Below the pieces are notes generated by a model, which did no database searches, had not been told where the DNA came from, and saw only the letters and a list, made by a program, of their open reading frames with translations. Both the position numbers and the translations under genes were made by a program. A stretch of DNA of 64,000 bases from CBDFKF01 sp965248765 (GTDB lineage: Bacteria > Pseudomonadota > Alphaproteobacteria > VGEJ01): NCBI GenBank assembly GCA_965248765.1, contig CBDFKF010000003.1, forward strand, positions 310,001-374,000. The letters are read 5' to 3'. Position 1 is the first letter of the stretch. Each line of letters begins with the position of its first letter. Positions 50,677 to 59,198 of the stretch are shown here, piece by piece.

Positions 50677-51675
50677 GTGAACGCCTTTCACGGTAACGGG
50701 TCCGTCGAGGAACCGGCCCTGGCGATCGAGGCCACGGGCCTCGGCAAGACCTATCTCGACCATGGCAAGCGCGGACCGGTGCGCGCGCTCGACGGGGTGG
50801 ATCTGGCCATCCCCCGCGGATCGTTCTTCGGGCTGCTGGGGCCTAACGGGGCCGGTAAGTCGACGTTCATCAATATCCTCGCCGGCCTCGTCATCAAGAG
50901 CGCGGGCGAGGTCAAGATCTGGGGCTACGACCTCGATCGCGACGTGCGGATGGCGCGGGCCTCGATCGGTGTGGTGCCCCAGGAGCTGTCGATTGATCCA
51001 TTCTTCTCGCCGCGCGAGGCGCTCGAGCTCCAGGCCGGCCTCTACGGCGTGCCCAAGGCGGCACGGCGCACCGATGAGATCCTCGATGCGGTCGGCCTGA
51101 CCGAGGTCGCGGAGGCCCGCGCCCGCAACCTCTCGGGCGGGATGCGCCGACGCCTGTTGGTGGCCAAGGCGATGGTGCACTCGCCGCCGGTGCTGATCCT
51201 CGATGAGCCGACCGCCGGCGTCGACATCGAGCTGCGCCGCCAGCTCTGGACCCGGGTGCGCGAGCTCAATTCGGGCGGCACGACCATCGTCTTGACCACC
51301 CACTATCTGGAAGAAGCCGAGCAGCTCTGCGATCAGATCGCCATCATCCACCGCGGCCGGGTGGTGGCCGCCGATACCACGGTGGCGCTGGTGCAACGAC
51401 TGGACCACAAGGAGCTGACGCTGGCGCTGGCCGAGGCGCCGACCGAGATCCCGGCTCCGCTCGCTGGCTACGAGGTCGAGCTCACCCCCTTTCGCCAGCT
51501 CCGCATCCGCTACCAGCCAAGCCGCACCCAGATCGCCGAGATCCTGGCGGCGGTGCAGGCCGCCGGCCTCACGATCTTGGATATGACGACCGAGGAATCC
51601 GATCTCGAAGACATCTTCCTCGCCCTCACCGGCGATGCCGCCGAGACAGATGCGGAGGCGCCACCCTCGGCCTGA
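50677..51675 (+). CDS. ABC-2-type transporter ATPase (DrrA/NodI-like), without a visible permease
   Basis: A 332-residue ATPase starting at a GTG at 50677, with AGGAGG eight bases upstream. Walker A is LLGPNGAGKST, the signature LSGGMRRRLLVAKAM, Walker B LILDEPTAGVD, and the switch His is in TTHYLEEAEQ. The last 90 residues are the C-terminal domain typical of DrrA/NodI exporters. Such ATPases act with an ABC-2 membrane protein that is nearly always the next gene. Here the next gene is a convergent SDR, so the permease must be elsewhere or lost. The gene looks intact. Confidence 0.9.
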   Translation: MNAFHGNGSVEEPALAIEATGLGKTYLDHGKRGPVRALDGVDLAIPRGSFFGLLGPNGAGKSTFINILAGLVIKSAGEVKIWGYDLDRDVRMARASIGVVPQELSIDPFFSPREALELQAGLYGVPKAARRTDEILDAVGLTEVAEARARNLSGGMRRRLLVAKAMVHSPPVLILDEPTAGVDIELRRQLWTRVRELNSGGTTIVLTTHYLEEAEQLCDQIAIIHRGRVVAADTTVALVQRLDHKELTLALAEAPTEIPAPLAGYEVELTPFRQLRIRYQPSRTQIAEILAAVQAAGLTILDMTTEESDLEDIFLALTGDAAETDAEAPPSA

Positions 51676-51691
51676 GAGGCGCGGTGATCCG

Positions 51692-52507
51692 TTAGCCGCC
51701 TTCTTCGGGGTGCGGCACGCCGCCCAGCAACGTCCAGGTGATCGCCGCCATCCAGCCGCAATCGATGGGGATGGTGATGCCGGTGATCGCCGAGGCCTGG
51801 TCCGAACACAGGAAGTAGATACCGTCGGCGATCTCCTGTGGCATGACCATCCGGTTCATCGCCGAGGTGCCGCGCATCAGAGTGGGATCGCGAGTACCGG
51901 CCTCGAAGTTGCGTTGTTGCGCCGGCGTCAGCACCAGCCCGGGTGCGACCGCGTTGACTCTGACGCCCGAGCGCCCGAGCTCGACGCCGAGGCTGCCAGT
52001 CAGCGAGACGATCGCCGCCTTGCCCGGCCCGTAGGCGAACTCCGGCAGGAAGCACAGCGCCGAGATCGAGGCGATGTTGACGACGGCGCCGCGGCGACGG
52101 GCCGCCATGTTGAGGCCGAAGTGCCGACACGTGAGGTAGGTACCGCGGTAGTTGACGTCCCACAGGCGATCGTGCTCTGCCATCGAGAGCTCTTCGAGGC
52201 GCACCGGGTTCTGCAGGACGCCGGCGCAGTTTATGAGCGCCGCGACCGCTCCGTGTGTCGAGTCGATCTCATCCGCGGCCGCCTTGACCGCGGCATCGTC
52301 GGCGACATCGAGGCGATGGTAGATGCCGTTGAGGCCTTCAGCCTCGAGCTCGCCCTGGACCGCGCGGCCGTTCTCGTCGTTGACATCGACGATGACCACG
52401 AAATCGCCGGTCCGCGCAAACCGCTTCACCGTGGCGTGGCCAATGCCACTCGCCCCGCCCGTAACCACGACCACGCGGCCGCCTTCGTTCTCAACACTTT
52501 CCGTCAT
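51692..52507 (-). CDS. Short-chain dehydrogenase/reductase (SDR)
   Basis: A 271-residue classical SDR. The NAD(P) motif is VVTGGASGIGHATVKRFA (TGxxxGIG), followed by INCAGVLQNPVR (NAG variant), the catalytic Ser in NIASISALCF and Tyr-x-x-x-Lys as YGPGK. The VDVNDENGRA segment after strand 2 has an Asp that favours NAD(H). The product is complete; its substrate is unknown. It is followed on the same strand by the LLM oxidoreductase further upstream at 52544-53657, 36 bases away, so the two are probably one transcript. Confidence 0.92.
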   Translation of the reverse strand: MTESVENEGGRVVVVTGGASGIGHATVKRFARTGDFVVIVDVNDENGRAVQGELEAEGLNGIYHRLDVADDAAVKAAADEIDSTHGAVAALINCAGVLQNPVRLEELSMAEHDRLWDVNYRGTYLTCRHFGLNMAARRRGAVVNIASISALCFLPEFAYGPGKAAIVSLTGSLGVELGRSGVRVNAVAPGLVLTPAQQRNFEAGTRDPTLMRGTSAMNRMVMPQEIADGIYFLCSDQASAITGITIPIDCGWMAAITWTLLGGVPHPEEGG

Positions 52508-52543
52508 CGGCGGTGAGCCGCTGGGATGGGCGACCGGGCCCGA

Positions 52544-53657
52544 TTACTGCGCCGCCGCGCGGTCGCCGAGCGCCTGGCGTAGCCGCGGCATCACATTGGT
52601 GGCCATCAGCCGGATCGAGTTTCGAATCTTGTCGCGGGCACCGGCGTACTCGAACGAGGTCAGCAGCAGCGTGCCGAACGGCGGCACCTCCTCGCAGAAG
52701 GCCAGGAGCTTCTCGAAGATCGTGTCGGGACCGCCATACATCAGGTTGTCCCGCTTGTACTCCCGCCAGCTGTAGTCCTCCTGGGCTTGGGTATCGACCA
52801 TCTTCGGGCAGGATGATCTTGCCATAGCCGAGCTTCTGGATGATCTCAGTGAGATAGCTGTAGTAGAAATCGAAGGTGTTGCCGTCGCCCTGGACGTAGT
52901 CCTCGGCCGCGGCGTCGGACTCGTCGACGTAGATCGCGCGGGCGACGCGCCAGCTGGCCGGATCCGGCCGGTGGCCGCTGCGCTCGCAGCCCTCGACATA
53001 GGTCTTCCAGTGATCGGCCACGATCCAGGCCGGGTTGAGCTGTGCCGTGATCGCAATAAAACCGTTCTCGCCAGCGAAACGCACGGATTCGGAGTTCGGG
53101 CTGATGCAGGGGATGGCCACGGGCGGGTGCGGCTTCTGGTAGGGCTCGAGCATCTCGCCGATCCCGTACTCTGGCCACAGGCGCTCCTCGCCGAGCTCGA
53201 AATCCCAGTACTCGCCCTTGACGTGGAACGGCCCTTTTTTGGCCTTCCACAGCGCGATCGTTTGCAGCACGCCCTCTTTGAGCATCGGATAGAGGTCGAC
53301 CGCCTTGTACATCTCGAAATCGGTCGGGCAGGCGCCGATACCGAAACCCACGATCACTCGTCCTTCGGACAGGTGATCCAACAACGCCATGTGCGCCGCC
53401 GTATAGCCGGGATTGGCCACCGGCATCGGCACCACCGCGGCGCCGAGCTTCATCTTGTCGGATCGGGCAATCAGGTTGGCGAGGAAGACAGCCGCCGAGG
53501 TGATGTTCTGCGTCTTGTTGGTGTAATGCTCGCCAACCCAGAACTCATCCATGCCGACCTCAGCGCAGTAGGCGCCGACCTCGACGTCTTCGAGAAGAGT
53601 CCTGTGGACGTCCCGCTCCGTCTCGTGAACGGGCTGCATGAACATGCCGAGCCTCAT
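52544..53657 (-). pseudogene. LLM-class flavin-dependent oxidoreductase, frameshifted
   Basis: From the ATG at 53657 the protein reads MRLGMFMQPVHETERDVHRT, then GMDEFWVGEHYTNKTQNITS, LIARSDKMKLGAAVVPMPVA and VANPGYTAAHMALLDHLSEG, all luciferase-like monooxygenase features. Near 52800, at KIILP, the frame shifts. The correct continuation is KMVDTQAQEDYSWREYKRD and FEKLLAFCEEVPPFGTLLLT, in another frame, to a stop at 52544. About 285 residues precede the break. LLM enzymes use reduced flavin to oxidise small organic substrates. One missing or extra base is enough to explain it. Confidence 0.85.
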
Positions 53658-53794
53658 GGGGATCCTCCCTGGGCTGAGACCAGTGCATCAAACGCCAGCA
53701 ACTTTTTCTGACCTTACGATACGGCTCGCCGGCGTGACAACTTGGGCCCGCGCGTTAAGCTGGCCGAGGTAAGCCGATCGGGAGGCGCCTTCAG

Positions 53795-54598
53795 ATGAGT
53801 GATCCGGAAGCCTACGAGGTCTTCGCCATCCGCTACGGCAGCCGCCAGGAACGGCATCGGCACGAGAACTTCATCACGGCCGACCCCCACGACGGGATCA
53901 TGCCGCTCGACTACTACGTCTGGGCGCTCGTCAACGAACGCCGGACGATCGTCGTCGACACCGGCTTCGACCACGCCGAGGCCGAGCGGCGGGAGCGCCA
54001 GCTGTTCCGGCTCCCGCGCGAGGGCCTGGCGATGCTAAGAATCGAGGCCGCCGCGGTCGAGACGGTGATCGTTAGCCATCTCCACTACGACCATGCCGGT
54101 ACGCTCGATGATTTCCCGCAGGCGCGCTTCCACGTGCAGGAGCTCGAGATGAGCTACACCACCGGGCCGCATATGTGCGAGGAGTACTTCCGCTACGCCT
54201 ACACCGCCGAGCACGTTTGCGCGATGGTCCGGCGGCTATTCGAAGGGCGCGTCGCCTTTCACCGCGGTGCCGCCGAGGTCGCCCCCGGCGTCAGCGTCCA
54301 CCACATCGGCGGCCACACCATGGGCATGCAGTGTGTCCGCGTTCTGACCAAACGAGGCTGGGTGGTCCTGGCCTCGGATGCCAGCCACTTCTACGAGAAC
54401 ATGCAAACGGCCTCACCGTTTCCGATCGTCTACAACGTCGGCGACATGCTCGCGGGTTTTACGACGATGCGGGGACTGGCCGAGTCAGACGATCACATCA
54501 TCCCCGGACACGACCCCCAGGTGATGGCGCTCTATCCCGCGCCGCGGGCTGGCCTCGAGGGCATCATCGCGCGCCTCGACGTCGCGCCAATGGGCTGA
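53795..54598 (+). CDS. Metallo-beta-lactamase-fold hydrolase, N-acyl-homoserine-lactonase-like
   Basis: A 267-residue MBL-fold protein. The dinuclear zinc motif is SHLHYDHAGTLDDFPQ (HxHxDH) at about 90-105, with further ligands in HHIGGHTMGMQ, LASDASHF and IPGHDPQVM. The fold and length match the AHL-lactonase group (AttM/AiiB/AhlD-like), which opens the lactone ring of acyl-homoserine lactones. Other lactones are possible. A purine-rich site precedes the ATG at 53795. No luxI or luxR gene is nearby, so quorum quenching is only one option. Confidence 0.82.
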   Translation: MSDPEAYEVFAIRYGSRQERHRHENFITADPHDGIMPLDYYVWALVNERRTIVVDTGFDHAEAERRERQLFRLPREGLAMLRIEAAAVETVIVSHLHYDHAGTLDDFPQARFHVQELEMSYTTGPHMCEEYFRYAYTAEHVCAMVRRLFEGRVAFHRGAAEVAPGVSVHHIGGHTMGMQCVRVLTKRGWVVLASDASHFYENMQTASPFPIVYNVGDMLAGFTTMRGLAESDDHIIPGHDPQVMALYPAPRAGLEGIIARLDVAPMG

Positions 54599-54681
54599 GA
54601 GGTCAGGCCGACAAAAGAAAAGCGGCCGGGTCGCCCCGGCCGCCATGGTTCGTTCCGTTGACTGTTTGCTGGCGGTCTAGG

Positions 54682-54933
54682 CTACTCCGCCTCGCAGGGA
54701 TTGCACGGATTGCAGGCGCTGGCCGAGCACGGATTGCAAGGATTGCAGGGGTTGCACGGGTTGCAGGCCGCGGCCCCGCACGGATTGCATGGATTGCAAG
54801 CGCCGCAGGCGCTCGCCGAGCAGGGATTACAGGCGCTACAAGCGGCATAGGTTGCGGACACCATCGCAGTCGATGCCATCGTGGCAATCGCGGCAGCGGT
54901 GACGACCGTTCTGAACTTCTTCGTTGACGTCAT
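54682..54933 (-). CDS. Exported CNPC-repeat cysteine-rich peptide
   Basis: An 83-residue precursor. Residues 1-30 are a signal peptide (FRTVVTAAAIATMASTAMVS, ending ATYA). The mature part of about 53 residues has 15 Cys and nine overlapping C-N-P-C units, separated by SASA, GA and GAAA spacers, and ends EAE. There is nothing else in it, so it should act as a thiol- or metal-binding matrix or as a substrate for modification in the periplasm. GAGGA lies just before the ATG at 54933. The DNA shows a nine-base tandem repeat (tgcaatccn on the coding complement), so copy number could vary by slippage. I know no characterised homologue. Confidence 0.8.
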   Translation of the reverse strand: MTSTKKFRTVVTAAAIATMASTAMVSATYAACSACNPCSASACGACNPCNPCGAAACNPCNPCNPCNPCSASACNPCNPCEAE

Positions 54934-55140
54934 CCTCGTCTCCTCGGTTGTAACAGGCAGGATACTCGAACAGTGACCCGGCTGTGTCCCAAGGACGGTG
55001 CAAAGCCGAAAGCCGCAATTGTTTGAGTCAGCAAGGGGGGCATGCTTCGGAGGCGGCGCGGCGATGTCGAGTCATTTGCGCTCAAATGTTTGTGAAATTC
55101 GGTGCTGGTGGCGCAGCACGCCCTGGCGCCACACCGACGA

Positions 55141-55443
55141 TCACTCTCGCCCCTGATCCCACCGGGAACCCGGCGAGGCCCGCTTGCCGGCGGCATCGCC
55201 CGGGCTGGGTGCCCCTGGTTCCTGTATCGGCGGCAGGTCGGACCCAAGGGTCTCCCGCACCTCCAAGAGTGCGGCGAGCGCATTGCCGGCCAGCGGGCTC
55301 GCGTGTTCGATGGCGGTAGCCGGCTTCGCGTCGGCTTGCTCCTCGCCGGCGGCGCGATAGCTGCCGCGGGCGGCGCGGGGGCCGTTAGACGTCGGCTTGA
55401 TACGGGGGTTGAGTCGCGCTGGAACGAGCCTTCCGATCTCCAT
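55141..55443 (-). CDS. Doubtful hypothetical protein in the gap between CNPC peptide and FGE-like gene
   Basis: A 100-residue minus-strand frame from the ATG at 55443. The middle (PLAGNALAALLEVRETLGSD) is helix-like and faintly resembles the LLALQEV segment of flagellar-assembly FliX-type proteins; the rest is Pro/Arg/Gly-rich. The gap 54934-55620 contains no better gene. It may be a decayed or chance frame. Both promoters for the divergent CNPC and FGE-like genes must lie in this gap; I see no clear boxes. Confidence 0.25.
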   Translation of the reverse strand: MEIGRLVPARLNPRIKPTSNGPRAARGSYRAAGEEQADAKPATAIEHASPLAGNALAALLEVRETLGSDLPPIQEPGAPSPGDAAGKRASPGSRWDQGRE

Positions 55444-55620
55444 AGCGACAATCTCCTCGCTGGCGATGACGCACTACACAACCAGCAAGGCGCGTGCCAA
55501 CTTTCAAGCGCGCGGACGACCGTCGAAAAATGGCGCGTCACGGCGGCCCAAAGGGGCGGCAATATTGGCCGGGGGTTCCTATATTGCTGAGCGCGACCGA
55601 TCTGGTGGGAAGGAGTGTGC

Positions 55621-56511
55621 ATGCGGTCGGCAGGAGTGAGCGTGCTCGTTGCGGGGACCCTCGCTATCACCCACGCCATGGCGGCGAGCGAGGGACCGGC
55701 GACGGTGGAGGTGCCAGCCGGCGCGGCGATCATTGGCTCGGATACGGCCGAGCGCGAGACCGCGTACCGGCTCGACGAGGCTGCCTACGGCCACAGCCGC
55801 ACCCGTGAGTTCGGTTGGTATGACCGCGAGCGCGCCCCCACCAGCATCGAGATTGCAGGCTTCGCGATCACCCGAACGCTGATCACCAACCGCACCTACG
55901 CCGCCTTCATCGCGGCCACCGGCCGCCCGGCGCCCGACGTCGATCCGGACACGTGGAAAGGCTATCGCTTGGTTCACCCCTACGAGCGAACCCGGCGGCA
56001 TGCGTGGGCTGGCGGTACGCCGCCGCCTGGACGCGACGACCACCCGGTGGTGATGGTGAGCCATGACGATGCCACGGCCTTCGCCGCGTGGCTCAGCCGC
56101 ACGACTGGGCAGAGCTGGCGGCTGCCGACCGAGGTCGAATGGGAGAAGGCGGCGCGCGGCGACGATGGCCGGTGGTTTCCCTGGGGCAACAGGTTCGATC
56201 CGGCGCGGCTCAACAGCCACGATGCCGGACCGTTCGACACCCTGCCCGTCGCGAGCTACCCGGCCGGGGACAGTCCCTATGGCTTGGCCGATGCCGCCGG
56301 CCAAGTGTTCGAATGGACAGCGACGCCGACCGGCCAGAACCGCTTCCTCGTCAAGGGCGGCTCATGGGATGACAAGGGCTGTGGGGTGTGCCGGCCGGCG
56401 GCGCGGCACGGACGGCCCCGCCATCTGAAACACATTCTGGTAGGCTTTCGCCTAGTGCGCGAAGCGGCACCCGACGAAGCCAGCCCGGCAACCCGCGACA
56501 GCGTGGACTGA
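55621..56511 (+). CDS. Secreted formylglycine-generating-enzyme (SUMF1/FGE) family protein
   Basis: A 296-residue protein with a signal peptide (GVSVLVAGTLAITHAMA). The FGE-sulfatase domain starts at about 33 (VEVPAGAAIIGSDTAERE) and has the family marks VVMVSHDDATAFAAWLS, WRLPTEVEWEKAARG, FPWGNRFDP, PVASYPAGDSPYGLADAAGQ and VFEWTAT. Near the C-terminus GGSWDDKGCGVCRPAARHGR carries two Cys in a C-x-x-C arrangement where FGE has its copper-binding Cys pair (C-x4-C). FGE oxidises a Cys in C-x-P-x-R to formylglycine. The start is the ATG at 55621, six bases after AAGGAG. The next gene begins four bases after its stop. Confidence 0.85.
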   Translation: MRSAGVSVLVAGTLAITHAMAASEGPATVEVPAGAAIIGSDTAERETAYRLDEAAYGHSRTREFGWYDRERAPTSIEIAGFAITRTLITNRTYAAFIAATGRPAPDVDPDTWKGYRLVHPYERTRRHAWAGGTPPPGRDDHPVVMVSHDDATAFAAWLSRTTGQSWRLPTEVEWEKAARGDDGRWFPWGNRFDPARLNSHDAGPFDTLPVASYPAGDSPYGLADAAGQVFEWTATPTGQNRFLVKGGSWDDKGCGVCRPAARHGRPRHLKHILVGFRLVREAAPDEASPATRDSVD

Positions 56512-56515
56512 ACCG

Positions 56516-57244
56516 ATGCTCGACTACCGATCACTACCGCGCAAGCGACTCGAAACCATGCTCGCCGCCGGCGAGGAGGTCATCGAGTGCTTTCGCGTCC
56601 TCAACAAGGGCGGCTCCAACGTCACCGCCGAGGTGCTCAAGGGGCAGGGCAAGTTCATTGAGTTCAACCACTACCCGAAAGGCGATTCCTACGACAACGA
56701 GACCCACTCGCAGTACTACTATCACGCCCATCGCGCGGGCGAGAACGGCCACTTTCACACGTTCATGCGCCAGCGCGGCATGCCGGCCGGGATTGAGCCG
56801 ATCCCCTACATGGGCGACGTCGCGTGGCCCAAGGGCACGGATGCGCTCTCGCACCTGATCGCGATCTCGATGGACAAGTACGGCTTTCCGCTCTCGCTGT
56901 TCACCACCAACCGCTGGGTGACCGGCGAGAACTGGTACGTGGCCGATGACGTCTGCCGCATGCTCGACCGTTTCGACATGGACCACGCCTACCCGTCGTG
57001 GGCTACCAACCGCTGGCTTACCGCCATGGTCCGCCTGTTCCGGCCTCAGATCGTCGAGCTAATCCAAGAGCGCGACCGGGTCGTTGCCGCCGCGGCCGAA
57101 GCGGCAAAGGACGGCGACATCTTCGAGGATCGAAGCCTTGAGGTAACCTCGGAGGCGACAATCGACGTCGATGAGCAGACCGAAGCGATAGAGACGGCGT
57201 TGAAAGAGGGGCCGCTACCTGCCGAGGCCGAAGGCCGGTCGTAA
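56516..57244 (+). CDS. DUF6969 family protein
   Basis: A 242-residue protein that I recognise as a DUF6969-type conserved hypothetical. It begins LDYRSLPRKRLETMLAAGEE and has FNHYPKGDSYDNETHSQYYY, HAHRAGENGHFHTFMRQRGM, DALSHLIAISMDKYGFPLSL and the FTTNRWVTGENWY segment. Many His and Tyr residues (HSQYYYHAH, GHFHTF) suggest a metal site. No function is established. It is translationally close to the FGE-like gene (four-base gap) and overlaps the convergent YeeE gene by 30 bases. The last 50 residues are acidic and variable. Confidence 0.82.
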   Translation: MLDYRSLPRKRLETMLAAGEEVIECFRVLNKGGSNVTAEVLKGQGKFIEFNHYPKGDSYDNETHSQYYYHAHRAGENGHFHTFMRQRGMPAGIEPIPYMGDVAWPKGTDALSHLIAISMDKYGFPLSLFTTNRWVTGENWYVADDVCRMLDRFDMDHAYPSWATNRWLTAMVRLFRPQIVELIQERDRVVAAAAEAAKDGDIFEDRSLEVTSEATIDVDEQTEAIETALKEGPLPAEAEGRS

Positions 57245-58444
57245 CCGCACACCGATCGTGCAGCCGGCCATAGCGGCAACGAACCAGAGCCAGCCGTGCA
57301 GGCTCGCCGATACCACACCGCCGAAAAAGGCGCCGATGTTGCAGCCGAAGGCCAGGCGCGCGCCATAGCCCATCAACAGGCCGCCGATCACCGCTGCGAG
57401 AAACGAGCGGTAGGGGAGACGGCCGAGCCGCCCGAACCGGCCGGCGGCGCCGGCCGCCAGCATGGCGCCGATGATGATGCCGAAGCCCATCACCGATGTC
57501 GTCTCGGCAAGGATGCTGGCCTCAAGGGCGGCCTTCGGATAGGGCCAGGTCCAGAAGGCCCAGCTCGCGACGTCGAGGCCAAGAGCGCCCAGTATCTTGG
57601 CTCCCCACAGGCTGAACCCGAAGGTCACGGACCACGGGTGGCCGGCCAGCGCGACAGTCAGCGCGGCGAGGAGGGCAAGGCCGATCGCCCCTCACCATAG
57701 CGGCCAGGGGCCGCGCAAAAGGCGCTCGGTGAACGGCGACGGCGGCGCGCGCGGCGCGTCCTCACCTCCCAGTGGTGGCGGTGTGCGGCGCCGCTCGATC
57801 CATAGCGCAAGCCACGCGATCGCCGCGATCAGCGCAAGCTGGATGCCGAGCGCCGGTGCCAGGCCGAACGCATAGAGCAGCGAGAGGCGCCCGAGACTCG
57901 GCGTCTCGAGCCACCACGGCAGGTGGCGGGTGGCCGCGACCGAGCCGAGGATGAAGGCGGCGAGCGTCACCATCATGCGCGCATTGCCGGCGCCGACGGT
58001 GAACAGCGTGCCCGAGGCGCAACCACCGCCGAGCTGCATGCCGATGCCGAACAAGAAGGCGCCAAACCCGACGGCGAGGCCGAACGGCGCGACCGCGCCG
58101 CCGACCGAGCGGCCGAGCACATCGCCATCGGCGAGGAGTGGCAGGATAACGACGGTGGCCAGGCCGAGCATCAGCATCTGGGCGCGCAGGCCGGCGCCCC
58201 GACCGTCGCGAAGGAATACGCGCCACGCACCGGTAAACCCGAAGGCGGCGTGGTAGAGCACGAGACCGAGGCCACCGCCGACCAGATAAAGCGCGCCGAG
58301 CCGCCATCCGTGTGCCGTGGCGATCAATGCGGCGCTACCGGCAAGTAGCAGCGCCGCGAGGCTGAGGACCGGCAGGTTCGGTCTCGGGCTGTCGCCCTCA
58401 ACCCGGCTCACCGTGCCTACGGTCGTCTCGGCGGCAACGCTCAT
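57215..58444 (-). pseudogene. YeeE/YedE-family sulfur-compound transporter split by an in-frame TGA
   Basis: From the ATG at 58444 the protein runs through several membrane helices, including FGIGMQLGGGCASGTLFTVG with the transport-path Cys, to RGPWPLW. A TGA at about 57692 follows. The same frame then continues GAIGLALLAALTVALAGHPW into FGFSLWGAKILGALGLDVAS, with the second conserved motif ARLAFGCNIGAFFGGV, to the stop at 57215. Relatives read PLWWGAIG here, so a Trp codon has turned to TGA. YeeE/YedE (TsuA-type) proteins import thiosulfate or related sulfur compounds. With the stop in place each half has only one of the conserved Cys motifs. Confidence 0.85.
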
Positions 58445-58631
58445 CCAGAGTGTCTCGGACGATGGCGGCGCATACTGTTATGTAAGCCAACCGGCGAGGC
58501 CGGGCAAAGCGGTGGGCCTCACGTGAACGTGACCGAAGCCGGGCGGCGACGGCGCACGGGCTCGGTTGTCAGGCCGGCGCCGCCACGCGATCATCCGCGC
58601 GGACCTAGTGTGTGGCCGGTGAGGTGAGCCG

Positions 58632-59114
58632 ATGCGACCGTTTCCTGTTCTGTTTGGCGCCGTGGCGTTTGCGCTCGCGGCCGCCCATACGCTGCCGGCC
58701 GCCGCCGACAGCCCGTCCCCCTATCCCGGCATGCGCACCGTCACCACCGAGCTCGGCTTCGATGCCGCGTGGGCGAAGCTGACGGCGGCGGTAAAGACGA
58801 ACAAGATGAGGGTGGTGACGCAAGCCAGCGCCAGCAAAGGCGCGGCCGGGCGCGGGGTTGCCATCGCTGGCAACGCGGTCGTCATGGTGTATCGCAACGA
58901 CTTCGCTGTGCGTATGCTCGAAGCGAGCGTGCCGGCGGGCATCGAGGCGCCGCTGCGCTTCTACATCACCGAGGGCCCGGACGGCACGGCCAGCATCACC
59001 TACCGCCTCCCGTCAGCAACGTTCGCGCCGTACGAGAACGCCGCCCTCGATCAGATGGCAACCGAGCTCGATGTCATCTTCGCCAAGATCATCGCCGACG
59101 CGTACGGGATGTAG
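58632..59114 (+). CDS. Secreted DUF302 family protein
   Basis: A 160-residue protein with a signal peptide (LFGAVAFALAAAHTLPAAA). The mature part has the DUF302 features: MRTVTTELGFDAAWAKLTAAV, the NKMRVVTQASASKGAAGRG segment, and the conserved FRNDFAVRMLEAS-type region (MVYRNDFAVRMLEASVPAGI). DUF302 proteins are small alpha-beta dimers of unsettled function, often near sulfur- or redox-related genes. GAGGTGAG precedes the ATG at 58632. It looks intact. Confidence 0.88.
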   Translation: MRPFPVLFGAVAFALAAAHTLPAAADSPSPYPGMRTVTTELGFDAAWAKLTAAVKTNKMRVVTQASASKGAAGRGVAIAGNAVVMVYRNDFAVRMLEASVPAGIEAPLRFYITEGPDGTASITYRLPSATFAPYENAALDQMATELDVIFAKIIADAYGM

Positions 59115-59198
59115 CTGCTCGCAAACAGCCTGCCCCGACTGCCGCCCGGCGAGGCGTTCATGCCGGGGCTTCGGTGCTAGGATACCTGTGGAGGGCCA

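Noticed and set aside
54692..54840. A CRISPR-like array
   Set aside because: The repeats are nine-base coding units without spacers of constant length; they encode CNPC peptides.
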